Shown here piece after piece: positions 43,001 through 52,197 of a stretch of 61,319 nt of DNA. Within the stretch, counting starts at the first letter, position 1. Every line of letters begins with the position of its first letter. The notes under the pieces were generated by a model, which made no database searches, was not told the origin of the DNA, and worked only from the letters and a program-made list of their open reading frames with translations. Source of the stretch: Bacteroidota bacterium (GTDB lineage Bacteria; Bacteroidota; Bacteroidia; B-17B0; Aurantibacillaceae); assembly GCA_025363015.1 (NCBI GenBank), contig JANYEQ010000047.1:1-61319 (forward strand), given 5' to 3'. The translations under genes and the position numbers were made by a program.

Positions 43001-45811
43001 ATGTCAGAAGGAACATCAACGCTTCGATTAAGCAAAGTAGCAAAAGAATTCAACCTTTCATTAGGAAAGATTGTAGAATTTCTTGGCTCAAAAGGTCTAA
43101 AAGTAGACAGTAACCCCAACGGAAAAATTGGCGATTCTGAATACAAGCTATTGCTTAAAGAATTTTCGAGCGATAAATCTGCCCGCGAAGAAGCTCAACA
43201 TGTTTCGCAAAATAGCATTAAAATTAAGCGCGAAACCATTGTTTTAGACGATTTAAAAGCTAAAAAAAATAAAGAAGATGATGCCGAAATAGTTATTAAA
43301 GATTTAACTATTGCACAAACAACCTTTATCGCTCCAAAAATTGTTGAAGAAACAAAAGAAATAATTGAACCGGTTAAACAAACAACCGAAACAGTTGAGG
43401 GCCCAAAAATACTTGGCAAGGTAGATTTAGATTCGATGAATTTAAAAACCAAACCAAGTAAAAAAACCAAAAAAGTTGAAGAAGAAAAGCCAACAAAAGG
43501 TAAAAAGAAAATAGTTGAAGACACCAAAGAAGTAGTTGCTGAGGTTGTGCCTGTTATTAAAGAACAAGTTATTCCAACAATAGTTACACCACCAGTAGTA
43601 GAGTTTATTGAAACCAAATACGAAAAACTAGAAGGTCCAAAAATTTTAAGAAGTATTGTATTACCCGTTATAAAAGAAACTCCTAAAAAACAAATTGGCG
43701 ATGCGCGTACAAAACGTAAACGCATTAAAAAAGGTGGCTTAAGCCCTGAAGAAATTAAAAAAGTAGGTACCGAGCAAACTAAAATTGCCGACGAGCGCAA
43801 AAAAGAAAAATACGGCACCCCTCGTGGCAACACACCGTTTAATAAAGGTCCGCGTACAAATACAAATGCTAATACGCCCGCAAAACCTCGCCACGAATTA
43901 ACAGAAGAGGAAATACAAAAACAAATTAAAGAAACCTTAGCACGTTTAAGTTCAAAAGGTAATAAATCTAAAACATCAAAATACCGTAGAGATAAGCGTG
44001 ATGACGTAAGAGGTAAAATGGCCGAACGTGCCGTTATTGCCGAAGAAGATAGAAAAACGCTTACCGTTGCCGAATTTGTGAGCGCTAATCAATTAGCAAA
44101 AATGATGGATGTGCAGGTAACTCAAATTATTAGTACGTGTATGAGTTTGGGTTTATTTGTTAGTATTAATCAACGTTTAGACGCTGAAACGATTAGCATT
44201 GTAGCCGAAGAATTTGGTTACAAAGTAGCCTTTGCAAGTGCCGAAGATATTGAAACCATAAAAGAAGAAGAAGCCGATAAACCAGAAGATTTAATTACGC
44301 GTGCACCAATTGTTACCGTTATGGGTCACGTTGACCACGGTAAAACATCATTACTAGATTTTATTCGTAAAGCTACTGTTGTAGCTGGCGAAGCGGGTGG
44401 TATCACTCAACACATTGGTGCGTATAACGTACAATTAGCCGATGGCAGTGGACGCAGCATGACCTTTTTAGATACTCCTGGTCACGAAGCCTTTACTGCT
44501 ATGCGTGCCCGTGGTGCTAAAGTTACCGATATTGCAATTATTGTTGTTGCTGCTGATGATAGCGTAATGCCTCAAACAAAAGAGGCAATTAACCATGCGC
44601 AAGCAGCTGGTGTACCCATGATTTTTGCCATCAATAAAATTGATAAACCAGGCGCTAACCCCGATAAAATAAGAGAAGCCTTATCGGCTATGAATATTTT
44701 AGTAGAAGAATGGGGCGGTAAATACCAGTGTCAGGAAGTATCTGCCAAAAAAGGATTAGGCATTGACTTACTTTTAGAAAAAGTGTTGTTAGAAGCCGAC
44801 ATGATGGATTTAAAAGCAAATCCAGACAAAAACGCACAAGGCAGCGTAATTGAAGCCAGTATGGAAGAAGGTCGTGGTTATGTAGCCACAATATTAGTGC
44901 AAAGCGGAACTTTAAAAATTGGCGATGTAATGTTAGCTGGTGGTTATAGCGGCCGTGTACGTGCCATGTTTAACGAACGTGGACAAAAAGTAAAATCTGC
45001 TGGCCCCTCTCATCCCGTTAAGGTATTAGGTTTAACAGGTGCGCCAACAGCGGGCGATAAATTTAACGTAATGAGCGATGAACGCGAAGCCCGCGAAATT
45101 GCTACAAAACGTTTACAATTACAACGCGAACAAGGTATTCGTACCCACAAACATATTACTTTAGATGAAATTGGTCGTCGTTTAGCGATTGGCGATTTTA
45201 AAGAATTAAATGTAATTGTAAAAGGTGATGTGGATGGGTCGATTGAAGCCTTATCTGATTCCTTATTAAAATTAAGCACTGAAAAAGTTGCTGTAAATAT
45301 TATTCATAAATCAGTTGGTGCCATTAGCGAAAGCGATGTGTTATTAGCATCAGCATCAAACGCCATTATAATTGGTTTCCAAGTTAGGCCAAGTACTAGC
45401 GCTCGTAAATTAGCCGAAGTGGAAGAAATTGACATTCGTTTATACTCTATTATTTACGATGCTATTAACGAAATTAAAGCAGCCATGGAAGGCATGTTAG
45501 CCCCAGAGTTTGTTGAAAAAATTGTATGTAATATTGAAATTAGAGAAGTGTTTAACATTACTAAAGTGGGTACCATTGCCGGTTGTTATGTATTAGATGG
45601 CAAAGTAATGCGTAACACCAAAGTACGTATTATACGCGATGGTATTGTGGTACATACTGGTGGCTTAGGCTCATTAAAACGCTTTAAAGACGATGTAAAA
45701 GAAGTAGCCACTGGTTACGAGTGTGGTTTAAATATTGAAAACTATAACGACATTAAACAAGGCGATATAATTGAAGGATACGATTTAGTAGAAGTAAAAG
45801 CTAAATTGTAA
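43001..45811 (+). CDS. infB: Translation initiation factor IF-2
   Basis: 936 residues. A short N-terminal IF2_N domain ([21 protein letters not shown]), a long Lys/Glu/Thr-rich disordered region (about 60-340), a second N-domain, and the GTPase domain from residue 438: G1 [10 protein letters not shown]3 DTPGHEAF, G4 NKID. Domains II-IV follow and bind fMet-tRNA. The start has a rare purine-rich AGAAGGA 10 nt upstream, one of few Shine-Dalgarno-like sites in the window. The 149-bp leader between nusA and infB has a small CAACTTT/AAGTTG hairpin. Confidence 0.98.
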   Translation: MSEGTSTLRLSKVAKEFNLSLGKIVEFLGSKGLKVDSNPNGKIGDSEYKLLLKEFSSDKSAREEAQHVSQNSIKIKRETIVLDDLKAKKNKEDDAEIVIKDLTIAQTTFIAPKIVEETKEIIEPVKQTTETVEGPKILGKVDLDSMNLKTKPSKKTKKVEEEKPTKGKKKIVEDTKEVVAEVVPVIKEQVIPTIVTPPVVEFIETKYEKLEGPKILRSIVLPVIKETPKKQIGDARTKRKRIKKGGLSPEEIKKVGTEQTKIADERKKEKYGTPRGNTPFNKGPRTNTNANTPAKPRHELTEEEIQKQIKETLARLSSKGNKSKTSKYRRDKRDDVRGKMAERAVIAEEDRKTLTVAEFVSANQLAKMMDVQVTQIISTCMSLGLFVSINQRLDAETISIVAEEFGYKVAFASAEDIETIKEEEADKPEDLITRAPIVTVMGHVDHGKTSLLDFIRKATVVAGEAGGITQHIGAYNVQLADGSGRSMTFLDTPGHEAFTAMRARGAKVTDIAIIVVAADDSVMPQTKEAINHAQAAGVPMIFAINKIDKPGANPDKIREALSAMNILVEEWGGKYQCQEVSAKKGLGIDLLLEKVLLEADMMDLKANPDKNAQGSVIEASMEEGRGYVATILVQSGTLKIGDVMLAGGYSGRVRAMFNERGQKVKSAGPSHPVKVLGLTGAPTAGDKFNVMSDEREAREIATKRLQLQREQGIRTHKHITLDEIGRRLAIGDFKELNVIVKGDVDGSIEALSDSLLKLSTEKVAVNIIHKSVGAISESDVLLASASNAIIIGFQVRPSTSARKLAEVEEIDIRLYSIIYDAINEIKAAMEGMLAPEFVEKIVCNIEIREVFNITKVGTIAGCYVLDGKVMRNTKVRIIRDGIVVHTGGLGSLKRFKDDVKEVATGYECGLNIENYNDIKQGDIIEGYDLVEVKAKL

Positions 45812-45868
45812 TAAATGTACCTAGCCCTAAAACGGCTTACACCTAACGTTAGCATAAACAATTAAATT

Positions 45869-46684
45869 ATGTCGGTTCATAAAGAGTTTAAAAAAGTAAC
45901 TACCCACTCGCTACAGGAAATGAAAAGCCGAGGCGAAAAAATATCAATGCTTACCGCATATGATTATACCATGGCTAAAATTATTGATAACAGTGGTGTT
46001 GATGTAATATTAGTGGGCGATAGTGCCAGTAACGTTATGGCAGGGCATCAAACAACTTTACCCATTACGTTAGATCAAATGATTTACCACGCCTCATCTG
46101 TAATTAGAGCAATTGATAGAGCATTGGTGGTAGTTGATTTGCCTTTTGGTTCGTACCAGGGCAATTCAAAAGAAGCCCTGCAATCGGCCGTAAAAATAAT
46201 GAAAGAAAGTGGCGCCCACGCCGTAAAAATGGAAGGTGGCCGCGAAATTAAAGATTCTATTGAACGTATTTTAACAGCTGGCATACCCGTTATGGGGCAT
46301 TTAGGCTTAACCCCACAAAGTATTTATAAATTTGGTACTTATAACGTACGCGCTAAAGAAGAGGAAGAAGCCGATAGGCTTTTACAAGATGCTAAATTGT
46401 TGCAAGATTATGGTTGCTTTGCTTTAGTGTTAGAAAAAATACCCGCACACTTAGCCACAAAAGTAGCCCAAAGTGTGGCTATACCCGTAATAGGCATTGG
46501 CGCTGGTGGTGGGGTAGATGGGCAAGTATTAGTAACCCACGACATGTTAGGCATGACCCACGAATTTAACCCACGCTTTTTACGCCGTTACTTAAACCTT
46601 TATGATAGTATGGGTAATGCTTTTAAACAATACATTGCCGATGTGAAAAGCAAAAATTTTCCTAGCGAAAAAGAACAATATTAG
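45869..46684 (+). CDS. panB: 3-methyl-2-oxobutanoate hydroxymethyltransferase
   Basis: 271 residues; first committed step of pantothenate synthesis, using methylene-tetrahydrofolate. TIM-barrel motifs: [31 protein letters not shown] (metal-binding Asp), [18 protein letters not shown] and [10 protein letters not shown], then [16 protein letters not shown] and HDMLG. Complete and canonical. It follows infB by 57 bp and may be read through from it. It converges on the DUF4880-like gene. Confidence 0.97.
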   Translation: MSVHKEFKKVTTHSLQEMKSRGEKISMLTAYDYTMAKIIDNSGVDVILVGDSASNVMAGHQTTLPITLDQMIYHASSVIRAIDRALVVVDLPFGSYQGNSKEALQSAVKIMKESGAHAVKMEGGREIKDSIERILTAGIPVMGHLGLTPQSIYKFGTYNVRAKEEEEADRLLQDAKLLQDYGCFALVLEKIPAHLATKVAQSVAIPVIGIGAGGGVDGQVLVTHDMLGMTHEFNPRFLRRYLNLYDSMGNAFKQYIADVKSKNFPSEKEQY

Positions 46685-46776
46685 CAATAAAGGGAAACAA
46701 GACTTAAGAGAAACAAAAGGCTTTATATTGGTAACAAATTTAATTAATTTTAATGATTCGTTTTTTTATCAATAGG

Positions 46777-47259
46777 TCATTTTTTTGTTATGCCTTTTAC
46801 AAACCGCCACATAACATGGTGTTTTTTTGTTTCAATAAAATAATTTACAAATTCTAAGGCAATAAACCCTATTATAACAGAAACTGTCCATTGAAACCAT
46901 TCAGGTGTATCGTTAACAATTACTTTTTTACGGCCCGCTAAGCCAAATAAATTATTTACTCCCCTTTTTTCTATTACGTAATGTGAAAAAAAATGTGTTA
47001 CAGATAATCCAATTATAAACCCAATTAAGTTTCCTATTACTTGATTAACCACAAACCACTTTATTTTTTTTGGTGTAAATTTTCCCAAAAACGTGGTGGC
47101 TTTTTTTTCAGGTTGGTTCCAAAGCTCTTTAACTTTTTGATAATAAGTATTATTGCTTTCACTTTCCTTTCTCCATTTTAAAAAAGCCTCTCGTTCTTCA
47201 GCACTGTGAACACCCGAAAGGCTTTTTATGATAGAAATACAGGCTTGTGTCTCATCCAT
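46777..47259 (-). CDS. FecR N-terminal-like (DUF4880-type) protein with two membrane helices
   Basis: 160 residues. Residues 1-50 (ISIIKSLSGVHSAEEREAFLKWRKESESN then YYQKVKELW) resemble the cytoplasmic sigma-binding N-terminus of FecR anti-sigma regulators: L-x-G-x-x-x-x-x-E-x-x-x-F-x-x-W and a later K-x-L-W. Instead of the periplasmic FecR domain there are two membrane helices (about 70-92 and 121-142) joined by a basic loop (KRGVNNLFGLAGRKKV), and a basic C-terminus. No sigma factor is adjacent. I infer a regulator or scaffold borrowing the anti-sigma module; the match is by pattern only. It lies 7 bp after the OMP gene, so they form an operon. Confidence 0.6.
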   Translation of the reverse strand: MDETQACISIIKSLSGVHSAEEREAFLKWRKESESNNTYYQKVKELWNQPEKKATTFLGKFTPKKIKWFVVNQVIGNLIGFIIGLSVTHFFSHYVIEKRGVNNLFGLAGRKKVIVNDTPEWFQWTVSVIIGFIALEFVNYFIETKKHHVMWRFVKGITKK

Positions 47260-47266
47260 ATTAAAA

Positions 47267-47938
47267 TTAAAACTTAAGACTTAGTCCGCCAGTTAAATAT
47301 GATATTCCATAACCCGCCTCAGCAAATAATCCAATATTTTTTGTTAAATAATATCTTCCACCCACAAATATTGAAAAAGTTGGAAAAACGTTTCCTGAGT
47401 TTACGTAATAATTATCGGCATATGGGTCTGGATTATTTGTTTCATAATGATAATTTTGAAATCTAAGTCCAGCTAATCCTCCAAAATAAAGTTCTCCCTT
47501 TTCAAAATTTAAAGCGTCGGCATGATACACCCCGCGAACAGCTACCATAAAATTAGTCCAATTATTTCTATAATAATAATTATTGTTGTATCCATGCTTA
47601 TCCCAATAGTAGTTATATGTAGAATAAGCACTCTGGTATCCTAAATAAATACCTAAACCCAAATAACCAGGTCCCAATTTTTTAGGAATGGCATGCTCGT
47701 AAGAAAAACTAAAAGCTGGGCTTGAATGATAACTATAGCCACGCCCACTATAAGCAGAATAATAATTACCGCTTCCTAAGCCTACGCCTAAATTTATAAT
47801 ATTGGTATTTGCATCAAAACATTTTTCTCCACTTTCAGAATCTACACTGGTATTTTTTTTGCCACTTTGAGCATTTGCTATTGTAAAGCTAAAAAGTAAC
47901 GCTGTTACCATTATGCTTTTTTTTATAAAATTATTCAT
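47267..47938 (-). CDS. Outer membrane beta-barrel protein
   Basis: 223 residues with a signal peptide (MVTALLFSFTIANAQ ending near residue 23). The mature part alternates aromatic and polar residues as in a small 8-stranded barrel: NIINLGVGLGSGNYYS, FSFSYEHAI, YLGLGIYLGYQS, ELYFGGLAGLRFQ and IGLFAEAGYGISYLTGGLSLKF with a terminal Phe. The external loops are very rich in Tyr and Asn. An early Cys (EKCFDANTN) is unusual for the class. Ligand unknown. Upstream lie a tandem repeat in the presumed leader and an 18-bp element shared with the ice-binding-like operon. Confidence 0.85.
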   Translation of the reverse strand: MNNFIKKSIMVTALLFSFTIANAQSGKKNTSVDSESGEKCFDANTNIINLGVGLGSGNYYSAYSGRGYSYHSSPAFSFSYEHAIPKKLGPGYLGLGIYLGYQSAYSTYNYYWDKHGYNNNYYYRNNWTNFMVAVRGVYHADALNFEKGELYFGGLAGLRFQNYHYETNNPDPYADNYYVNSGNVFPTFSIFVGGRYYLTKNIGLFAEAGYGISYLTGGLSLKF

Positions 47939-47959
47939 ACATTAAAATTTAAAATTAGT

Positions 47960-48005
47960 CTTCAGTTACACTGTTGCCTGTTCTTCAGTTTTGCTGTTGC
48001 CCATT
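47960..48005. repeat. Imperfect 23-nt tandem repeat in the OMP leader
   Basis: Two adjacent 23-nt units (47960-47982 and 47983-48005) share 18 of 23 positions; both begin CTTCAGTT and contain CTGTTGCC. They lie 22-67 nt upstream of the OMP start codon, probably within its untranslated leader. Confidence 0.65.
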
Positions 48006-48116
48006 TATTTAATTTTGGTTTGCTTACTTTTGGTTAATACAGTTACTACTAACTTAGTTTCGCACTGTAAAGATGAGGTTAAAAAAAATAATTTTACTTA
48101 CAAAAATAAAATATAT

Positions 48117-48134
48117 AGTTATATAATTCACACT
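48117..48134 (-). promoter_or_regulatory. 18-nt operator-like element, copy A (OMP operon)
   Basis: Plus-strand sequence AGTTATATAATTCACACT, identical to copy B at 49625-49642. It lies about 180 bp upstream of the OMP start. A CACTGTAAAGATG segment 54 nt to its left parallels CACGGTACAAAGTTG 55 nt to the left of copy B, so the two regions share a spaced pair of motifs. Confidence 0.5.
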
Positions 48135-48242
48135 TTTATAAAGCGTTACTTTTAACTCCATTAGGCTTTAAATAGCCCAACAAGGCGTTTGTTTCAAAAA
48201 ATTTAACGGCTCTTCTCCCTTTTATTATAACCAGGAATTAAT

Positions 48243-48280
48243 TTAAATAAAAGAAACACTACGTTTCTGCAGTGTTTCTT
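48243..48280 (-). terminator. Intrinsic terminator after the lipocalin-like gene
   Basis: Arms AAGAAACACT (48271-48280 complement) and AGTGTTTCTT (48251-48260 complement) form a 10-bp stem on the minus strand followed by TTATTT. Ends the two-gene operon of the DUF3494 and lipocalin-like genes. Confidence 0.75.
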
Positions 48281-48300
48281 TAAAAAAGATACGGTTTTTA

Positions 48301-48726
48301 TTATTTGGGAATCATGTGAAATTCATATTTATCATTTCCTTCAAGATAATAATACCAAAACGATTTTTCTTCTAACTTAAGAATAATTAAGGTATGTGAA
48401 GATTGTTGACTTACTCCTTTTAAATTTATTTCTTTATCCTTGTTTTGAAACGCCCAAGTACCCGTTCCACCAAAGCTACCCCACACATACGAATAGTCTC
48501 CACCTTTGGTATAGGTTTCGGTATAACCCGACATAAATGATGTATAATCAGACCCATTTTTTTTGGCGTTATCAATTTTCCAAGCCTGAGCAACTCTTGC
48601 TGTTCTTGTTCTAAAACTAATTAACGGCCCGTCGGGGTATTTTTTACAACTTTGAACGGGAAGCATTACTGCCGTAAATAAAAAAATGGCTAGAGATACA
48701 TTTTTAATTATTTTAATTATTCTCAT
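48301..48726 (-). CDS. Lipocalin-like lipoprotein
   Basis: 141 residues. Lipoprotein signal with Cys27 (LPVQSC). The mature start KKYPDGPLISFRTRTARVAQAWKID is a pattern I recognise from a common Bacteroidota lipoprotein group with a lipocalin-like beta barrel; strands such as YTETYTKGGDYSYVWG, GTGTWAFQNKDKEINL and HTLIILKLEEKSFWYYY follow. Probably binds a small ligand or polymer at the periplasmic or outer face. It lies 35 bp after the ice-binding-like gene in the same operon and ends at a terminator. Confidence 0.8.
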   Translation of the reverse strand: MRIIKIIKNVSLAIFLFTAVMLPVQSCKKYPDGPLISFRTRTARVAQAWKIDNAKKNGSDYTSFMSGYTETYTKGGDYSYVWGSFGGTGTWAFQNKDKEINLKGVSQQSSHTLIILKLEEKSFWYYYLEGNDKYEFHMIPK

Positions 48727-48761
48727 AAATATATTTTAATTTGGTTTAGTTTATAAAAAAA

Positions 48762-49517
48762 TTATTGGTTTACAATGGTGTTTCCTGACATAGTGATTGC
48801 GCCATTTCTTGCTAATGCTCTACCAGTAAGTGTTGCACCAGTATTAAACGAAATAGATTGAAGAGCCATTACCGTTCCTTTAAAAACCGAAGTGGTTCCA
48901 AAAGTTGCCGATGTGCCTACTTGCCAAAAAATATTTGCAGCAGAAGCCCCATTGGCTAAAATTACTTTACGATCGGAAGTTACAGTAAGTGCAGATGCAA
49001 TTTGTATAATAAAAACAGCATTTGGATTTCCTTTGCCATCAAAGGTTAAATCGCCAGATGATAATTCTAATGAAGATGTTGACTTATACAAACCTGGTGT
49101 AAATGTGAGTCCGCCAACGTTGCCAGCTATTGCTACAATATCGGTACAAGTTCTTCCGGCAGCATCGTTATATGCGGCTGTTAAATCAAGTTTAGCTTGG
49201 TTGGCAATAGCATCATTAACGTGTTGCGTTCCAACCAATATACCTGGAGGAAAACCACCAATTGACGTTCCTGGGCTTAAACCCATGTCGCCTGTAATAT
49301 TTGTTGCGCCTGTATTTGTAATGCCTGAGCCTGCAAGAATAGCAAGATTTGCTGCGCCAGCCATTGCTACCTGAGCTTGAGTGGTGGTTTGTATGGGTAT
49401 TACAATAGGGTTAGATGTTGTTGGCGAGGTAGCTTCTGTTGTGGTCTTTTTTTTACATCCTGTAAATAAACTAATGGATACAATCGCAATAGTTGTAATA
49501 ATTTTTCCTGTTTTCAT
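48762..49517 (-). CDS. DUF3494 ice-binding-like lipoprotein
   Basis: 251 residues. Lipoprotein signal with Cys21 (SLFTGCKKK), a Thr/Ser/Pro-rich linker to about residue 50, then a DUF3494 domain (about 55-251): LAILAGSGITNTGATNITGDMG, GVTIADQ-like capping replaced by LTAAYNDAAGRTC, GGLTFTPGLYKS, VFIIQIASALTV, NIFWQVGTSATFGTTSVFKG and a C-terminal GRALARNGAITMSGNTIV. Family knowledge: this beta-solenoid fold includes bacterial and algal ice-binding (antifreeze) proteins, but many members are adhesins or untested. It is anchored to the envelope by a lipid, which favours a surface role. First gene of an operon with the lipocalin-like gene. Confidence 0.9.
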   Translation of the reverse strand: MKTGKIITTIAIVSISLFTGCKKKTTTEATSPTTSNPIVIPIQTTTQAQVAMAGAANLAILAGSGITNTGATNITGDMGLSPGTSIGGFPPGILVGTQHVNDAIANQAKLDLTAAYNDAAGRTCTDIVAIAGNVGGLTFTPGLYKSTSSLELSSGDLTFDGKGNPNAVFIIQIASALTVTSDRKVILANGASAANIFWQVGTSATFGTTSVFKGTVMALQSISFNTGATLTGRALARNGAITMSGNTIVNQ

Positions 49518-49624
49518 TTTTTTTGTTTTAGTTTTACGCCACTAGTATATATAAAGGTGAAGGCGTTTTCACGGTACAAAGTTGCAGCACTTAAATATGA
49601 ATGTGTTACATTGCCAAACTAAAA

Positions 49625-49642
49625 AGTTATATAATTCACACT
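49625..49642 (-). promoter_or_regulatory. 18-nt operator-like element, copy B (DUF3494 operon)
   Basis: Plus-strand AGTTATATAATTCACACT, identical to 48117-48134 and in the same orientation, about 108 bp upstream of the DUF3494 start. Between it and the gene is CACGGTACAAAGTTG, whose complement contains AACTTTG, close to a -7 box. Confidence 0.5.
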
Positions 49643-49738
49643 ATTAAAGAGGTGTATTAGAAATCACAAAACAATAAAAACTAAAAGAATAATATGGACA
49701 AGGGGTGAAACTGAAAGGCTACAAGGCTTATGTTTACC

Positions 49739-50956
49739 TTACTTTAAATTAAAATACTCGGTAGCCATTAATGCAATTTCGTTCCCATAGGCTAAACTAG
49801 CTGTAGCTGCGGGGCTTGGGCTATTAATAACGTGTAAGGCATTGCCATTTTTTTCTATTTTAAAATCGTCTAACATTTCGCCTTCGGGGGCTAAGGCCAT
49901 GGCCCTAATACCACAGCGGGCTGCCACAATATCGTCTTGCTCTAAACTCGGAATTAATTTGCGTAACCTGTTTAAAAAATAGGTTTTACTAAATGCACCT
50001 CGGTATTCGTCTAAACCAAAACGCCAGTGTTTTGCAAAAAATTTCCATGTGCCGCCATAGGTAAAGGCTTGAGTAGTATCTTTTAAACTAAATGCTGTTT
50101 TTTTATAACCTTCTCTATCAAATACAAATACGGCGTTGGGTCCGCACTCGGTACCACCTTTTATCATGCGCGTAAAGTGCACTCCTAAAAATGGAAATTT
50201 AGGATTGGGTACGGGGTAAATTAAATGATTTACTTTTGATAAACCTTTTGGCGTTAAATCGTAATAATCGCCCCTAAAACCTACAATAGCGGCGTTAGTT
50301 TTTGTACCCTCTTTTTTTGTAAGCCTATCGGCTTGTAAGCCAGCAGTGCTAATAATGTATTTACCTATAAACTTTGCTTTATTAGTAACCACCGTTGTAT
50401 AATTGGTACTTTTTATAAAATCTATCACCTTTTGACCGGTTAAAACTTTGCTACCATTGGTTTTGGCATTAATTAATTCGGCATACTTTCGGGCCACATC
50501 TCCATAATCAATAATACCGGTGCAACCTACTCTAATACCTGCAATGCCTTCGCAAAAAGGTTCAATTTCTTTTATTTGTGCGCTGGTAATTAACTCTACA
50601 TCTTCTACCCCATTTGCAATACCGTTGTTAAATACTTTGTTCATGTGTGGTAGTTCGCTTTCATCGGTAGCTACTATTATTTTACCACATATATCAAATT
50701 TAATTTTATGTTCTTTAGCAAACTGTACTAATTCTCTGCGCCCACTTACACAATTACGCGCCTTGTAAGAGCCTGGTTTATAGTAAATACCACTGTGTAT
50801 AACGCCGCTGTTGTGCGATGTTTGGTGAGCCGCCACTTGGTTTTCTTTTTCTAAAACCAAAACTGTTTTAGTGGGGTGTTGGGTTACCAATTTTAAAGCA
50901 GTAGCCAGGCCCACAATGCCGCCACCAATTATAATAATATCAAACGTTTGTTCCAT
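49739..50956 (-). CDS. lhgO: L-2-hydroxyglutarate oxidase
   Basis: 405 residues; an FAD enzyme that oxidises L-2-hydroxyglutarate to 2-oxoglutarate, repairing a side product of central metabolism. FAD-binding GxGxxG site IIIIGGGIVGLATALKL (7-23), then HQTSHNSGVIHSGIYYKPGS and KARNCVSGRREL, typical of LhgO. C-terminal AGIRAMALAPEG-like sequence (RCGIRAMALAPEGEMLDDF) and INSPSPAATASLAYGNEIA close the fold. Single gene; the 221-bp region on its left holds operator copy B. Confidence 0.94.
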   Translation of the reverse strand: MEQTFDIIIIGGGIVGLATALKLVTQHPTKTVLVLEKENQVAAHQTSHNSGVIHSGIYYKPGSYKARNCVSGRRELVQFAKEHKIKFDICGKIIVATDESELPHMNKVFNNGIANGVEDVELITSAQIKEIEPFCEGIAGIRVGCTGIIDYGDVARKYAELINAKTNGSKVLTGQKVIDFIKSTNYTTVVTNKAKFIGKYIISTAGLQADRLTKKEGTKTNAAIVGFRGDYYDLTPKGLSKVNHLIYPVPNPKFPFLGVHFTRMIKGGTECGPNAVFVFDREGYKKTAFSLKDTTQAFTYGGTWKFFAKHWRFGLDEYRGAFSKTYFLNRLRKLIPSLEQDDIVAARCGIRAMALAPEGEMLDDFKIEKNGNALHVINSPSPAATASLAYGNEIALMATEYFNLK

Positions 50957-51071
50957 AAAAAAGGTAAAGTTATAAATTTATAGAGATACAGCTTACAAGC
51001 TTACTTAAATTTTAACAAAACCCATTGTTATTTTTTATATCTTAGCTTAATTAATTACTAACCCTTACAGC

Positions 51072-52094
51072 ATGAAAAAACTTTACTTAACACTTTTAAC
51101 ATTATTATTTGCAATTAACATTGCCACTGCGCAATTAAGTTTAACTAAAGCTAATAACGAACCCATTATTGGCGATACCAACAAGGCTTATTTAGTAGAT
51201 ACAGGAATGGTAAATATTAAAACCATTAATGCTGTAACGGGCAATAATGTAATTTGGGATTATTCTACCCTTACGGTATTGGGCAACTCGGTTACCTCCA
51301 CCATTTATACGTCCTCTACAGCAGTAGCATCTGCTACCGATTACCCTGGAACGAACTTTGTACAAAACAGCAATAATTTTTTTAAATCAACGGCTACACC
51401 CACTATGCAAACCGAATTAATTGGTACTAATTTTTCTGGCATTGCCAGCTTAAATTTTACAAATACAGCTATTGTTGCAAAGTTTCCGTTTACGTATGCC
51501 AATACGTATAACGATGCCTTTAGTGGTACAGTTAAAACCTCAACTTCTAATAGTAATTTTTCGGGTAATTTAACCGTAAATGCCGATGGTAATGGCACCT
51601 TAAACATACCTGGTGGGCAAGTATTTACTAATGTGTTGCGTGTTAAAACAACTCAATCAACAACCGTAAACGGAATTATTACCACTCCTTTTCCAATACC
51701 TGTTACTGTTAGAATAACAAATTACGATTATTATCATGCCACTCAAAAATACCCTATTTTTTCAGTAAGCTACAATTCAATAGCAATATTTACACCTACA
51801 GTTACAGCAAGGGTAAGCGCTAACACAAAATCTACGGTTGTAGGTTTAAACGAAAATGTGTTGTTAAATAAAGATGTTACGGTATTTCCTAACCCAAGTA
51901 ACTCTACTTTAAATTTTACCTTAAATACATTATTAAACCCTAAACGTATTTTAATTTATTCGCAAATGGGTACACTAGTTTACAGTGGCACTTACTCGTC
52001 ACAAATTACTATTTTAAACTTAGCAGCAGGTATTTACATGCTACAGCTTGAAACCGATAAGGGCATCATCCACAAAAAAATTGTGAAAGAGTAA
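51072..52094 (+). CDS. T9SS-secreted protein of unknown function
   Basis: 340 residues. Signal peptide to about residue 20 (INIATAQ). Residues about 20-255 are beta-rich, Thr/Asn/Ser-rich and have no family I recognise (NVIWDYSTLTVLGNSVTST, GNGTLNIPGGQVFTNVLRV). The last 75 residues are a type A T9SS sorting domain (TVFPNPSNSTLNFT, LNLAAGIYMLQLETD, IVKE). Secreted or surface-attached. Followed by a strong terminator and then the B12 locus, so it is not part of that operon. Confidence 0.82.
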   Translation: MKKLYLTLLTLLFAINIATAQLSLTKANNEPIIGDTNKAYLVDTGMVNIKTINAVTGNNVIWDYSTLTVLGNSVTSTIYTSSTAVASATDYPGTNFVQNSNNFFKSTATPTMQTELIGTNFSGIASLNFTNTAIVAKFPFTYANTYNDAFSGTVKTSTSNSNFSGNLTVNADGNGTLNIPGGQVFTNVLRVKTTQSTTVNGIITTPFPIPVTVRITNYDYYHATQKYPIFSVSYNSIAIFTPTVTARVSANTKSTVVGLNENVLLNKDVTVFPNPSNSTLNFTLNTLLNPKRILIYSQMGTLVYSGTYSSQITILNLAAGIYMLQLETDKGIIHKKIVKE

Positions 52095-52116
52095 AGTGTA
52101 TAAACTATTACAAACT

Positions 52117-52152
52117 AAAAAGCATTTCCATTTAAATGGAAATGCTTTTTTA
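52117..52152 (+). terminator. Strong, possibly bidirectional intrinsic terminator
   Basis: A 32-bp perfect inverted repeat (AAAAGCATTTCCATTT and its complement, 52117-52148) flanked by A and T tracts. Ends the T9SS gene and insulates the B12 locus. Confidence 0.88.
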
Positions 52153-52179
52153 ATAATATAAAAATTCATTTTTAATCAT

Positions 52180-52187
52180 TACATTTG
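52180..52187 (+). promoter_or_regulatory. Putative -7 box of the cobalamin riboswitch transcript
   Basis: TACATTTG matches TAnnTTTG and ends about 10 nt before the first base of the riboswitch, a sensible spacing for a start near 52193. Confidence 0.55.
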
Positions 52188-52197
52188 CCTTGCAATT

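Larger units (their letters stand above)
47939..48300. other. 362-bp regulatory intergenic region
   Basis: Upstream region of the OMP gene (minus strand). From the gene outward it holds an imperfect 23-nt tandem repeat (47960-48005), a possible -7-like box (complement of 48068-48075), an 18-nt element repeated at 49625 (48117-48134) and the terminator of the lipocalin-like gene (48243-48280). No gene. Confidence 0.6.

Noticed and set aside
43195-43833. A 212-codon open frame on the minus strand inside infB
   Set aside because: It is a shadow of the Lys/Glu-rich disordered region of infB; hydrophobic low-complexity translation and no family match.
48892-49374. A 160-codon plus-strand frame opposite the DUF3494 gene
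   Set aside because: Antisense shadow created by the Ala/Thr/Gly-rich codons of the real gene.
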